NCBI RefSeq assembly: GCF_040760075.1
Contig: NZ_CP142884.1
Coordinates: 2,356,001-2,420,000 of the forward strand
Direction: 5' to 3'
Length of the DNA: 64,000 nucleotides
Origin: Sphingobacterium sp. R2
GTDB taxonomy: Bacteria; Bacteroidota; Bacteroidia; Sphingobacteriales; Sphingobacteriaceae
The notes beneath the pieces are model-generated. The model was given only the letters and a program-made list of their open reading frames with translations, did not search any database and had not been told where the DNA came from. The translations under genes and the position numbers were made by a program. Position 1 is the stretch's first letter, and each line of letters starts with the position of its first letter. Of the stretch, positions 8,616-17,773 are shown piece after piece.

Positions 8616-9107
8616 ATTTTAAAGTTTCATTACAGACCTCGATAAATGATTTGCCGTGCTATAAATAGAAGGTATGCTTAGCTTAGAAGTGTTATTAGAA
8701 AAGGAAGTGAAGTTGTACATAGAAGTCACACCAGAAGCGGAATAAAAAGTATTTGATGCAAGCGAATTCTACAAAAAAAAACACTTGAAGTGGGGAACTT
8801 CAAGTGTTTAACCTAACCAATTATTAACCTAAATTTATGAAAAGTATACTTTCTCAAGTATAATTTATAATGTTCAATATCTGTGCCATTCTGTTTGTTC
8901 TCCTTATAATATTTTTCCTTGTGATAGGTTTGTTACGTAAAATTATCGATTTTTCCTTGCAACGCTCTCTTAATTGGTAATATTTTGTTAGGATGGGGCG
9001 GGCTTGAGTGCTATTGAGTTAAAAATATATTTTTTTTAATAGCATTGTCACAACGTTGTTGGGGAATGTATTAAAAAGTGAACAGACCCGTGGAAAATTG
9101 TCTATTA
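8616..9107. other. Gene-poor region with a short hydrophobic reading frame
   Basis: Apart from the terminator at 8773-8809 I see only short frames. The plus strand carries ATG 8837-TAA 8863 (MKSILSQV) and, in the same frame, ATG 8870-TAA 8980. The latter encodes 36 residues: one strongly hydrophobic helix (FNICAILFVLLIIFFLVIG) and a basic amphipathic tail (LLRKIIDFSLQRSLNW). The stretch before 8837 (AACCTAACC, TTATTAACC) looks like a Bacteroidota gene leader. This may be a small membrane protein or the leftover start of a lost gene; I cannot decide. Another 24-codon frame at 8674-8745 has no support. Confidence 0.3.
8773..8809 (-). terminator. Strong Rho-independent terminator on the minus strand
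   Basis: A 12-bp perfect stem (AAACACTTGAAG, loop TGGGGAA, CTTCAAGTGTTT) is followed on the minus strand by a run of nine T. It would end transcripts from the two genes at 9108-10102, about 300 bp upstream. Confidence 0.75.
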
Positions 9108-9383
9108 TCATACATATCGTTTAAAGAGCTCCTTCCATTCTTCTTCCAGACTACCCTGGTAAACATCCTGTTTTGCGCGGCGGTACCAATATTCTGCATT
9201 CCATTGATCGCCTTCTTTTCGGTGTAAGTATGCATGAACATGTGCTGCGTCAATTCCGCCTAATTGATCAATCAGATCGTGGGCTGTTTTCCAATGTCCT
9301 TTTAGATCATACCAAAGTGATTTTTGTACTGCCGTCCAGTGCTGAACGGGACTTTCAAGAGATTGAAATTGTTCTATTGTCAT
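9108..9383 (-). CDS. Small conserved protein of unknown function
   Basis: 91 residues, charged and soluble, rich in Trp, His and Tyr (HWKTAHDLIDQLGG, HVHAYLHRKEGDQWNAEYWY, SLEEEWKELFKRYV). No signal peptide or membrane segment. The pattern of paired helices with conserved HAYLHRKEGD and YWYRRA resembles small uncharacterised proteins I have seen in other Bacteroidota, but I can give no function. It follows the secreted protein gene by 5 bp on the same strand and is probably co-transcribed, ending at the terminator at 8773-8809. Confidence 0.72.
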   Translation of the reverse strand: MTIEQFQSLESPVQHWTAVQKSLWYDLKGHWKTAHDLIDQLGGIDAAHVHAYLHRKEGDQWNAEYWYRRAKQDVYQGSLEEEWKELFKRYV

Positions 9384-9388
9384 TTTTT

Positions 9389-10102
9389 TTATTTTGTTAT
9401 TTCTTTGCTCCAGATTTCATAAATAGCGTCTCCTTTCGAACTTTCTCCTTTATGGTGCCATGCTCCAGCCACAATTTCACCATCAAAGGCGAGCGCCTGC
9501 CCAACTCGATTATTGTCTCTTGAAAAGAATTGTAGTGTTTCAGTATACCGATTTTGAGCATATTCATACAATCCCCCGCCAGTACCATAGAAACCTTTTT
9601 GTGCAGGATTAATCGCTACCCATTGAAAATATCCATCAACTAATATTTTGATTGTTTTGCGATCTGCTTTTGGAATATTATTCATTTTTCCCTCCTGTTG
9701 ACGCCCACTAATCCGCCAAAGTGCATCAAGATCCTGCGGAGTCTTTTTCTGCTTTATATAGAGATGGTAATTATCGGCTGTTTTTAGATGGAGAGAATCT
9801 ACTTCAGCCCGATACGGCAATTGCATCGTTTTACCGACAGTAGTCGAATCCTGTGAGTTATATTCGATAACTATATTGATCAAATTCTGCTGTTTATCAA
9901 GTGTGCCACCCCAAGTATGTTGAAAACGTTTCCTCACATCATCGTAACTTATAAAGGAGATGTAATGGTCTTTAACGAGCATTAAATGCTTATTCATGCC
10001 ATCCTGATACAGATAGGCTCCATCATGAAGTTGCTGTTGTGCTTGGGCTTTAGAAAAACAGATCCCAAAAAAAAGGAAGAATAATAGCGTGCAATTTTTC
10101 AT
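9389..10102 (-). CDS. Secreted protein of unknown function
   Basis: 237 residues with a clear signal peptide (about 1-22, ending SKAQAQ). The mature part is beta-rich with repeated DGAYLY, YISFISYDD, THTWGGTLD-like strands. Its C-terminal block, GFYGTGGGLYEYAQNRYTE, then FFSRDNNRVGQ and GEIVAGAWHHKGE, is reminiscent of a lipocalin-like barrel; that is a pattern impression only. Exported to the periplasm, with no lipobox Cys. Five bp separate it from the following 91-residue gene, so the two form a unit. Function not assigned. Confidence 0.7.
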   Translation of the reverse strand: MKNCTLLFFLFFGICFSKAQAQQQLHDGAYLYQDGMNKHLMLVKDHYISFISYDDVRKRFQHTWGGTLDKQQNLINIVIEYNSQDSTTVGKTMQLPYRAEVDSLHLKTADNYHLYIKQKKTPQDLDALWRISGRQQEGKMNNIPKADRKTIKILVDGYFQWVAINPAQKGFYGTGGGLYEYAQNRYTETLQFFSRDNNRVGQALAFDGEIVAGAWHHKGESSKGDAIYEIWSKEITK

Positions 10103-10277
10103 AACGGTCTTATCTTTGTTTTCTTTAAAGATACAAATAAAGAGTCGCTATGAGTCATTAAAATCAGATTTAACGAAACAAAACAGCTGACCATTAATGG
10201 AACGCTTCCAAAAGTGTATATACTTTATGGGAGGTAGTCCAGCAAAGATCAGCTCTTTTAGGTGAAATTAAACGTAT

Positions 10278-12515
10278 CTATTTGAACCTACTAGCTAAGG
10301 CAGCTAGCTTACTTGCCATATCCGTTTGTGGTTCGACCTGTATTTTGTTATCCTTTCTCCTGTTGTTTGGCTGAGTGGACCTTTCTTCGGTCTTCATAGA
10401 TAAAGCAATGCGATTACGTTTTTCATCGACTTCCGTCACTGTAACCATCACATGCTGCTGTACTTTCACGATCTCTTGAGGATCTGATACGTAACGATTG
10501 GATAATTGACTTAAATGTACCAGACCGTCTTGGTGGACACCGATATCAACAAAAGCCCCAAAATTGGTAATGTTAGTGACGATTCCTGGAAGTTTCATAC
10601 CGACCTTTAGATCCCCAATGCTGTTGACACCTTCAGTGAATGAGAATGCTTCGAATTTTTCGCGTGGATCTAGTCCCGGTTTCGCTAATTCACTTAGAAT
10701 ATCGTTTAATGTCGGTAGGCCTACCTCCTCTGAGATGTAGTTTTTTAAGGGAATAGATTTTCTAAGATCCGCATCTTTCAATAAATCGTCCACTTTTTTT
10801 CCTAAATCTTTGGCCATTTGCTCAACCAAAGCATATCGTTCGGGGTGTACTGCCGACGAATCCAATGGATTTGCTGCATGCCGAATGCGAAGAAAGCCAG
10901 CTGCTTGTTCAAAAGCTTTATCGCCAAGACGAGGTACTTTTTTCAGTTCACGTCTTGAAGCAAAGGGGCCATTCTCGTTTCTATATTTAATGATCTGTTG
11001 TGCCAGGGATGGACCTAGACCGGAAACATAAGATAAAATTTGTTTGGATGCTGTATTCAGTTCAACTCCTACGGCATTTACACAGCTGATGACCGTGTCG
11101 TCGAGAGAGGTTTGTAGCTTGTTTTGGTCTACATCGTGCTGGTATTGTCCGACACCAATGGATTTTGGATCAATCTTAACCAGTTCAGCAAGTGGGTCCA
11201 TCAATCGTCTGCCAATGGATACTGCGCCGCGTACCGTAACATCTTGATCTGGAAATTCTTCCCGGGCAGTTTCGGAAGCAGAATAAATGGAAGCTCCGCT
11301 TTCATTGACCATCACAATAGTCACATTGTTTAATCCAAGCTTCCGTACAAATTCTTCAGTTTCGCGGCCAGCTGTTCCATTTCCGATCGCGATGGCTTGG
11401 ATATCATATTTCGATACTAAATACTTAATGGTTTTTTGGGCTTCTGCCAATCCATTGGCACCAGTATGTGGGAAGATAGCTGTATTTTCTTTAAGCTGGC
11501 CTTGTTCATCTAATACGACTGTTTTACAGCCGGTGCGAAACCCGGGGTCGATTGCAAGTAATCTCTTTTGTCCCAATGGAGCGGCTAAAAGCAATTGACG
11601 CACGTTATCTGCAAAAACTTTGATGGCTTCCTCATCTGCTTTCTGACGGGTTAATACACGTATTTCTGTTTCCATGGACGGTTTGAGGAGACGTTTATAA
11701 CTGTCTATCAGGGCAAGTTTTACCTGAGCAGCTGCAGTGTTGCCACTCTTTACAAAGATAGATTCGATACGCGGTAGAATCTCTTCTTCATTGACAGCAA
11801 TGTCCAAGTAGAGCAATTCTTCTTTTTCACCACGGCGCATGGCCAGCACACGATGCGATGGAGCATCTTTTAAGGATTCAGACCAGTCGTAATAATCTTT
11901 ATATTTTATTGCAGCTTCTTCTTTTCCAGGAACTACTTTTGAAACAAATGAGCCTTTTTCGAGAAAAATAGCTCTCGATTTAGCTCTTACAGTAGCGTCT
12001 TCTGCAATGATTTCCGCGATAATATCGCGAGCACCTGCCAACGCGTCCTCCGTATTTTTTACGCCATTTTCTGCATCCACTAAACTTTCGGCAAGTGTAA
12101 GGAAATCGCCAGATTCTTGTGCTAAAATAAGATCCGCTAAGGGTTGCAACCCTTTCTCACGAGCCACACTTGCGCGCGTTTTGCGCTTAGGTTTGTAAGG
12201 GAGATAAATATCTTCCAAGCTGGCCATGGTTTCGGTACCTAATATTTGTTGTTCAAGTGCTGGGGTCAATTTCCCTTGATCGTTTATTGATTTCAGAACA
12301 GCTTCTTTGCGTTTATCTAAGTCCCGCAACTGCTGGAAACGATCTCTGACGGCGGTGATTTGAACTTCATCTAGACTTCCGGTCATTTCCTTACGGTAGC
12401 GCGAGATAAAGGGAACGGTAGCACCTTCGTCTAATAGTGCAATAGTCGTGCGAACTTGTTTTTCGCTAATAGAAAGCTCGTTAGCAATAATAATTTCGTG
12501 TGTTGATAAGCTCAT
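10278..12515 (-). CDS. tex: Tex-family RNA-binding transcription accessory protein
   Basis: Nucleic-acid-binding protein of the Tex/Spt6-like family, in the cytoplasm. The 745 residues carry the Tex N-terminal helical domain (LDEGATVPFISRYRKEMTGSLDE, residues about 25-50), a YqgF-like RNase H fold (LAIDPGFRTGCKTVVLD, about 325-450), helix-hairpin-helix motifs (SYVSGLGPSLAQQIIKYR) and a C-terminal S1 domain (VGMKLPGIVTNITNFGAFVDIG, about 635-705). I place the start at the ATG at 12515 (MSLSTHEIIIANEL). The upstream in-frame ATG at 12560 would put a terminator hairpin inside the gene and adds residues not typical of the family. It lies downstream of tatA on the same strand, separated by that hairpin. 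Confidence 0.93.
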   Translation of the reverse strand: MSLSTHEIIIANELSISEKQVRTTIALLDEGATVPFISRYRKEMTGSLDEVQITAVRDRFQQLRDLDKRKEAVLKSINDQGKLTPALEQQILGTETMASLEDIYLPYKPKRKTRASVAREKGLQPLADLILAQESGDFLTLAESLVDAENGVKNTEDALAGARDIIAEIIAEDATVRAKSRAIFLEKGSFVSKVVPGKEEAAIKYKDYYDWSESLKDAPSHRVLAMRRGEKEELLYLDIAVNEEEILPRIESIFVKSGNTAAAQVKLALIDSYKRLLKPSMETEIRVLTRQKADEEAIKVFADNVRQLLLAAPLGQKRLLAIDPGFRTGCKTVVLDEQGQLKENTAIFPHTGANGLAEAQKTIKYLVSKYDIQAIAIGNGTAGRETEEFVRKLGLNNVTIVMVNESGASIYSASETAREEFPDQDVTVRGAVSIGRRLMDPLAELVKIDPKSIGVGQYQHDVDQNKLQTSLDDTVISCVNAVGVELNTASKQILSYVSGLGPSLAQQIIKYRNENGPFASRRELKKVPRLGDKAFEQAAGFLRIRHAANPLDSSAVHPERYALVEQMAKDLGKKVDDLLKDADLRKSIPLKNYISEEVGLPTLNDILSELAKPGLDPREKFEAFSFTEGVNSIGDLKVGMKLPGIVTNITNFGAFVDIGVHQDGLVHLSQLSNRYVSDPQEIVKVQQHVMVTVTEVDEKRNRIALSMKTEERSTQPNNRRKDNKIQVEPQTDMASKLAALASRFK

Positions 12516-12530
12516 TGATGGTTTAATCTT

Positions 12531-12567
12531 AAAAAGTAGAGCCGTTGAATGGTGATTCAACAGCTCT
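12531..12567 (-). terminator. Terminator between tatA and tex
   Basis: A 13-bp stem with one G-T type mismatch (AGAGCCGTTGAAT at 12538-12550, loop GGTG, ATTCAACAGCTCT at 12555-12567) is followed on the minus strand by ACTTTTTA. It should end tatA transcription before the tex start at 12515. Confidence 0.65.
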
Positions 12568-12600
12568 AAGTATATCTAATTATAAACTAAAATAGTAAAA

Positions 12601-13122
12601 TTAGGCAGGCTTATGGGTATTGTCCTGCTCAGGAACTTTTTTATCTTCTACTTCGTTGTTTTTAGTTTCAGCAAAATGATCATTATATCCGTAAGTAATA
12701 TGAGATGGTTCTTCTCCGTAATCCGGTTGCTTGTGGGGATTGTGTTCGACGACACCGGCGGGTGTGGTGAACTCATATTTTTTCTTTGGCTGTTCTATTT
12801 CTGATACCTGTGCAGTTTCATCTGGTTTAACCTCTTCTTGGTGCGCCGTCTGGGCCTTTTCTTCAGCCAAACGTACGTCACTAGGAACAGCTTCTTCTTT
12901 TACTTCTGGCTTAACGTCTATATCTTTTTCGAAATTATTGATTTGATCTGAAATCTCACGTTTTATACCTTCTGACGCATCTTTGAATTCACGGATCCCT
13001 CTTCCTAAACCCCTCGCCAATTCGGGAAGCTTTTTGCCTCCAAAAAGTAACAAGATTGCAAACACAATTAAGATCATCTCTTGTGTACCGATGTTTAGAA
13101 ATGCTATTACTGGATTGTACAT
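12601..13122 (-). CDS. tatA: Twin-arginine translocase subunit TatA/TatE family
   Basis: Inner-membrane pore-forming component of the Tat export system for folded proteins. In 173 residues: a short N-terminus, one membrane helix (EMILIVFAILLLFGGKKLPELA, about 15-35) with the FGGKKLPELARGLG hinge, and an amphipathic helix (GRGIREFKDASEGIKREI). A long acidic, Pro/Glu-rich tail of about 100 residues follows. The FGxxKLPELA signature is TatA-like. The tail is longer than in enterobacterial TatA, as is common in Bacteroidota, and a TatB-like role cannot be excluded. No tatC or tatB gene lies beside it in this window. Confidence 0.9.
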   Translation of the reverse strand: MYNPVIAFLNIGTQEMILIVFAILLLFGGKKLPELARGLGRGIREFKDASEGIKREISDQINNFEKDIDVKPEVKEEAVPSDVRLAEEKAQTAHQEEVKPDETAQVSEIEQPKKKYEFTTPAGVVEHNPHKQPDYGEEPSHITYGYNDHFAETKNNEVEDKKVPEQDNTHKPA

Positions 13123-13330
13123 ACTCTTTTTCCTCTTCTTTTGATTACTAACTAGATGCTAAGTTACATTTATATTTCTATAGTTTTTAGACCCGAAAGT
13201 AAATTTAAGATATTTTTAAGGTATTTGAAACATAAAAATTACGTAACAAACGGTACTTGTCTAGTGCCCGTAAATGATTGTATTTTTGCTAAATATTTTA
13301 TAATATGACGATAGGACGGAAATATCTTCG

Positions 13331-13338
13331 TACTTTTG
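13331..13338 (+). promoter_or_regulatory. Candidate -7 element for the MATE exporter
   Basis: TACTTTTG matches the Bacteroidota TAnnTTTG box and lies 24 bp before the ATG at 13363. No clear -33 TTG is seen at the usual distance. An in-frame TTG at 13336 falls within this box, which argues against starting translation there. Confidence 0.5.
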
Positions 13339-13362
13339 TGGCTATTTTTTGAGAAATCAACT

Positions 13363-14739
13363 ATGTTGGGAAAATTTAAAACTTTCAAGCCATATTACAA
13401 AAGTACGATAGTATTGGCGGGGCCAGTCGTCATATCACAATTAGGACATACCTTGGTACATACGGCAGATAGTGTGATCGTAGGACATTTTGCAGGGACT
13501 ATTCCACTCGCAGCAGTTTCATTAGTGCACGCTGTTTTCATGGTTGTTATGGTTATTGGATTGGGTATCGCGTATGGCATCACGCCATTGATTGCGCAAG
13601 AGAATGGTCGTGATAATAAGAAAGAGTGTGCCATCTTGTTGTCTAATAGTTTTTGGTTAAATCTTCTGTCGGGTCTCTTGCTGTTTGCTTTAGTTTACTT
13701 TGGTTCTATGTTGGCTATCGATCACCTCGACCAAGATCCGGCGGTGGTGAAGGAAGCGAAGCCTTATTTGTTTATCCTTAGCTTATCGATGCTTCCGCTG
13801 ATGGTTTTCAGTACGTTCAAGCAATTTGCCGAGGGATTAGGATTTACCAAACAAGCTATGAATATAACTATTTGGGGAAATGTACTGAATATTATTTTGG
13901 CAATCATCTTTGTCAAAGGGATGTTTGGCATCAGTCCAATGGGGGTCAAAGGGGTTGGATATAGTACATTGATTGATCGTGTGCTCATGATGTCTGTCAT
14001 GATGACCTATGTGTTACGGTCGCAGAAATTCAAGGAGTATATCCAATATTTTAAAGTGACCCTAATCGATTGGGATCGACTGCTTAAAATATTGCGGATT
14101 GGAGCGCCAGTAGCGATGCAATATGTTTTTGAAATTGGGGCCTTTGCCGGGGCGTCCCTCTTAGCCGGTACAATAAGTGCTACGGCGCAAGCTTCCCATC
14201 AGGTAGCCATACAGCTGGCTGCCATGACGTATATGATGGCAAGCGGAATTGCTGCTGCTGCCACGATCAAGGTGGGGAATAGTTATGGGAATAGAAATCT
14301 TTTTCGTCTTGAACGATTTGCGATTACTTCATACCAGTTGGTATTGATCTTTATGTTGATTACAGCTTGTTTGTTTGCATTGCTGAACAATTTTCTGCCT
14401 TATATTTTTACATCAGATCATGCCGTCGTTATTATTGCTTCTCAACTGTTGATCATAGCGGGACTTTTCCAATTGTTTGATGGCACACAAGTGGTCGGTC
14501 TTGGGGTATTACGGGGCATGGGTGATGTCAATATTCCCACCATTATTACATTTGTTGCGTATTGGATTATTGGTTTGCCAAGCGGCTATCTAATGGGGAT
14601 AGTATTTAACTGGGGCATCCAGGGAATATGGTATGGGCTAACATTAGGCTTGTTGACTTCTTCTCTTTTACTCTATCTGCGATTTCAACGGGTAATCAAG
14701 AAGAAGAAAATGCAGTTTGAACAAAGTTTGTTGAAATAG
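13363..14739 (+). CDS. MATE-family multidrug/sodium antiporter
   Basis: Inner-membrane exporter of 458 residues with about twelve membrane helices in two similar halves (VLAGPVVISQLGHTLVHTADSVIVGHFAG in the first, IGAPVAMQYVFEIGAFAGASLLAG in the second). This is the NorM/DinF-type arrangement, with Asp residues in the first helices. Typical substrates are cationic drugs or metabolites exchanged for Na+ or H+; the substrate here is not known. Start chosen at ATG 13363, because upstream in-frame sequence overlaps the likely promoter. Single-gene unit, divergent from tatA and convergent with the E2 gene, ended by the hairpin at 14756-14797. Confidence 0.93.
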   Translation: MLGKFKTFKPYYKSTIVLAGPVVISQLGHTLVHTADSVIVGHFAGTIPLAAVSLVHAVFMVVMVIGLGIAYGITPLIAQENGRDNKKECAILLSNSFWLNLLSGLLLFALVYFGSMLAIDHLDQDPAVVKEAKPYLFILSLSMLPLMVFSTFKQFAEGLGFTKQAMNITIWGNVLNIILAIIFVKGMFGISPMGVKGVGYSTLIDRVLMMSVMMTYVLRSQKFKEYIQYFKVTLIDWDRLLKILRIGAPVAMQYVFEIGAFAGASLLAGTISATAQASHQVAIQLAAMTYMMASGIAAAATIKVGNSYGNRNLFRLERFAITSYQLVLIFMLITACLFALLNNFLPYIFTSDHAVVIIASQLLIIAGLFQLFDGTQVVGLGVLRGMGDVNIPTIITFVAYWIIGLPSGYLMGIVFNWGIQGIWYGLTLGLLTSSLLLYLRFQRVIKKKKMQFEQSLLK

Positions 14740-14755
14740 AAAAGTATATACTCAT

Positions 14756-14797
14756 CAAAAAAAGGCTCTGTCAGTAACAACTGACAGAGCCTTTTTT
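14756..14797. terminator. Bidirectional terminator between MATE and E2 genes
   Basis: A long stem (AAAGGCTCTGTCAG at 14761-14774, loop TAACAA, CTGACAGAGCCTTT) is flanked by A on the left and T on the right. It serves both convergent genes. Confidence 0.88.
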
Positions 14798-14815
14798 ATT
14801 GATCGATTTTGGATG

Positions 14816-16165
14816 TTAGATTACCCTATTCGTATCCCAATTTTCCAAATAATCTGCAACGCGTTTTAAGAATGTACCTCCAAGTGCTCCATCAATTGCG
14901 CGATGGTCGTAGGAGAGGGATAGATACATCATATGTCTAATACCAATCATATCGCCATATTCCGTTTCTATTACTGCTGGTTTTTTTGTTATTGAACCTA
15001 CTGCCAAGATTGCAGCTTGCGGCTGATTAATGATAGGCGTGCCCATTATATTGCCGAAAGCGCCTATATTGGTGAATGTAAATGTACCATCTTGTGTGTC
15101 GTCGGGTTTTAATTTATTTGCTCTCGACCGTTGTGCGAGGTCGTTTACACTTTTACTCAATCCGACTAAACTCAATTGATCTGCATTTTTGATTACTGGC
15201 ACGATAAGATTCCCATTAGGCAATGCGGCCGCCATACCGATATTAATGTTTTTCTTCTTAATGATATTGTAACCATCGATCGAGATATTGACCAATGGGA
15301 AATCTTTAAGTGCTTTGCTGATAGCCTCAATGAATAAAGGGGTAAACGTAATATTTTCTCCCTCACGCTTTTTATAGGCATCTTTAACTTTATTGCGCCA
15401 CAAAACCAAATTCGTTACATCTGCCTCGACAAATGAACATACATGGGGAGAAATCTGCGTGCTTTTGACCATATGGTCTGCAATCATTCTTCGCATGCGA
15501 TCCATTTCAATGATTTCATCATTGCCATTTGCAACGGTATGAACATGGGATGGAGCTGTTACGGTTATTTTGGGCGATTCCGTGCGTGTTTCAGCCTGAT
15601 CTGTCTGAATAGCTTTTTCAGATTTGGATGATGAATCTCTATGCGCTACATACGTTAAGATATCCTCCTTCGTCACTCTTCCTTCTGCTCCCGTCCCCTG
15701 TATACGGTCAAGTTCGTCTTGAGACAATCCTTCGTGACGAGCAATATTCTTCACTAAAGGGGAATAGAAACGAAGCGTACTCTCGTACTGAGCCGAAGTT
15801 GCATCAGCCTCGACATTATGCAACTGTTCGATACCTGGTATGTTCAAAGCTGTAGGCTCTTCCGAGCTTGTCGCTGAAGGGATTGTAATATCTTGTTGAG
15901 GAGGCGTAGGTTCTTCATCTTCGCCTTCAATTTCTATAATTGCAACGACTTCACCCACTTGGACGGTCTGGTCTACGGTATAACGTTGCTCTTTTAGAAC
16001 GCCTTTTACGGGAGAAGGTACCTCTGAATCAACTTTGTCAGTTGCGATTTCCAATAAAGTGTCATCTTCATCAATCCGGTCACCAGGTTGTTTTAACCAT
16101 TTTGTGATTGTTGCCTCGGATACACTTTCTCCCATTTTTGGGAGTAAGAGTTTATATAAAGCCAT
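14816..16165 (-). CDS. 2-oxo acid dehydrogenase E2 (dihydrolipoyl acyltransferase)
   Basis: Core acyltransferase of a 2-oxoacid dehydrogenase complex in the cytoplasm. The 449 residues from ATG 16165 show an N-terminal lipoyl domain with lipoyl-Lys K44 in ATDKVDSEVPSP, an E1/E3-binding domain (about 135-175, VKNIARHEGLSQDELDRIQG) and the catalytic domain with H421 in DHRAIDG. The lipoyl domain (PKMGESVSEATITKWLKQPGD) is closer to the branched-chain (BkdB-like) and oxoglutarate types than to pyruvate E2. I lean to branched-chain, but E1 is not in the neighbourhood to confirm it. An in-frame ATG 12 bp upstream is less likely the start. Convergent with the MATE exporter. Confidence 0.92.
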   Translation of the reverse strand: MALYKLLLPKMGESVSEATITKWLKQPGDRIDEDDTLLEIATDKVDSEVPSPVKGVLKEQRYTVDQTVQVGEVVAIIEIEGEDEEPTPPQQDITIPSATSSEEPTALNIPGIEQLHNVEADATSAQYESTLRFYSPLVKNIARHEGLSQDELDRIQGTGAEGRVTKEDILTYVAHRDSSSKSEKAIQTDQAETRTESPKITVTAPSHVHTVANGNDEIIEMDRMRRMIADHMVKSTQISPHVCSFVEADVTNLVLWRNKVKDAYKKREGENITFTPLFIEAISKALKDFPLVNISIDGYNIIKKKNINIGMAAALPNGNLIVPVIKNADQLSLVGLSKSVNDLAQRSRANKLKPDDTQDGTFTFTNIGAFGNIMGTPIINQPQAAILAVGSITKKPAVIETEYGDMIGIRHMMYLSLSYDHRAIDGALGGTFLKRVADYLENWDTNRVI

Positions 16166-16277
16166 ATTTTTTAGCAATCTCGTTATAGAAAAACGAAGTT
16201 AATTAAATTGTGGTTTACTTTCAACAATTTAAAATATTATTCCATAAATAGCGGTTTTTTAAAAACATTATTTTATC

Positions 16278-17537
16278 TTATCGTACTTCTTGTTCTTTTT
16301 CTTTTAATAATAGTTGCCATAATAATAAAAGGGCATTCATTCGTGTACGTTCGATGTTGATGAGCCTGTCATTGTCAAATTGAAACTTTTTAGTTATAAC
16401 TTCTTTTTTCCCGGCGACAGCCACCCAGATCGTTCCAACAGGTTTTTCAGCGGTGCCCCCACCTGGACCGGCTATTCCAGTCGTTGCGATGGCATAGTCC
16501 GAAGAGAACGCTGCTTTTGAGCCCGAGGCCATTTCGATTGCGGTCTGTTCACTTACGGCACCATATTGAGCCAATGTTTCTTCATTGACGTTGAGCAGTT
16601 GGTGTTTCAATTTGTTGGAATAGGGAATCGTGCCGCCAAGAAATACAGCACTGCTTCCCGCTACTGAAGTGATTGAAGCGGCGAGGCTACCACCAGTACA
16701 GCTTTCTGCCGTAGTGAGGGTACTGCCCCGATGGGTGAGCTCTTTGACCAGATGGGACTCTATGCCCGTATCATAATCTGCTACAACATACTGCTGTAGA
16801 CGATGGATAAGTTTCTTTTTGAAAAGAGCAACTTGAAGCATAATATCAGACTTGTTTCTACTTTTTCCGGATAGTCTTAATCGGATAAATGCCAATGTAG
16901 GTAGATAGGCCAATTTTATGTTAGGTGGCAGTTCGGTTTCGATATCTTTAATTTCTTCTGCTAAATAGGATTCACCGATACCTCCGACCAAGATTGTTTC
17001 GTGACAGATAAACAGGTCTGGATCTTGTTTTGCTAACAATGGGAGTACGTGTTTTTCCATCAGAAATTTCATCTCAAAGGGAACTCCGGGCATAAATATA
17101 AACCGCTTTTCGCCTTGGTTTACCAGCATGCCGGGCGCAGTACCATTGTCATTAAATAAGACTTCACAATTTGCGAGTACATCGGCCTGCTGCAGATTGA
17201 TGTCAAGCATTTTTAACTTACGCGATTCAAAGATATTTGTCACATGACGAAGTACATTTTCGTCGCGAACCAAGGTTGTTTCAAAATATTTTGCAGCTGT
17301 TTTTTTAGTAATATCATCTTTGGTTGGGCCTAGACCTCCGGTGATTAAAATTAAATCTGCCCGGGAAGAGGCGTCTTTCAGCGTTTTTGAAATAGCTTCT
17401 TCTGTATCAGGGATCGATGTCATTTGAACGATATCGACTTCGAATCGGAGTAATTGTTTGGCAATCCACCCCGAATTGGTATCAATAATCTGACCGATGA
17501 GGATCTCATCGCCTATGGTAATAATCTCTGCTTTCAT
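16278..17537 (-). CDS. cinA: CinA-family nicotinamide-nucleotide amidohydrolase
   Basis: Two-domain protein of the CinA/PncC family. The C-terminal domain typically deamidates nicotinamide mononucleotide to recycle NAD, and the N-terminal domain hydrolyses pyrophosphates such as ADP-ribose. In 419 residues: N-terminal molybdopterin-binding-like domain (EIITIGDEILIGQIIDTNSGW, ITGGLGPTKDDITK, about 1-250) and C-terminal amidohydrolase domain (TTAESCTGGSLAASITSVAGSSAVFLGG, ATTGIAGPGGGTAEKPVGTIW, about 255-415). Start set at ATG 17537 (MKAEIITIGDE), since the extra N-terminal residues of the longer frame are atypical. Lies 113 bp upstream of the E2 gene on the same strand; co-transcription is possible. 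Confidence 0.92.
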   Translation of the reverse strand: MKAEIITIGDEILIGQIIDTNSGWIAKQLLRFEVDIVQMTSIPDTEEAISKTLKDASSRADLILITGGLGPTKDDITKKTAAKYFETTLVRDENVLRHVTNIFESRKLKMLDINLQQADVLANCEVLFNDNGTAPGMLVNQGEKRFIFMPGVPFEMKFLMEKHVLPLLAKQDPDLFICHETILVGGIGESYLAEEIKDIETELPPNIKLAYLPTLAFIRLRLSGKSRNKSDIMLQVALFKKKLIHRLQQYVVADYDTGIESHLVKELTHRGSTLTTAESCTGGSLAASITSVAGSSAVFLGGTIPYSNKLKHQLLNVNEETLAQYGAVSEQTAIEMASGSKAAFSSDYAIATTGIAGPGGGTAEKPVGTIWVAVAGKKEVITKKFQFDNDRLINIERTRMNALLLLWQLLLKEKEQEVR

Positions 17538-17741
17538 CTTGTTGTAATTATTTAACACTTCGCCGTAATTGATCATATGCATTTGGGTATATTGTTTGAT
17601 CTTCCTAACCTTTCAGCATACAGTTTCCTTACGCTAAAGCTTAAAAATAAAAAATCAACATCGGACGATTCAGGATATAAACTTACATAAAATTGCGATT
17701 CGGCGGAACGATTAATATGCATTTGATAGGGGGCTTCTGAA

Positions 17742-17773
17742 AAGAAAAAGCAGTTATTTTAAAAATAACTGCC
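17742..17773 (-). terminator. Terminator overlapping the lptD stop codon
   Basis: GCAGTTATTTT (17750-17760) and AAAATAACTGC (17762-17772) pair almost without a loop and include the last lptD codons and its TAA. The minus strand continues TTTTTCTTTTC. The near-absence of a loop means the folded stem must open by a few pairs at its tip. Confidence 0.65.

Noticed and set aside
8674..8811. Plus-strand frame ATG 8674-TAA 8745 continuing in frame to 8811
   Set aside because: Its first part has 23 residues with no motif, and the continuation contains the terminator hairpin, so the frame is likely accidental.
13336..13362. Nine-residue N-terminal extension of the MATE exporter from TTG 13336
   Set aside because: The extension overlaps the TACTTTTG promoter box, so the message would begin downstream of it.
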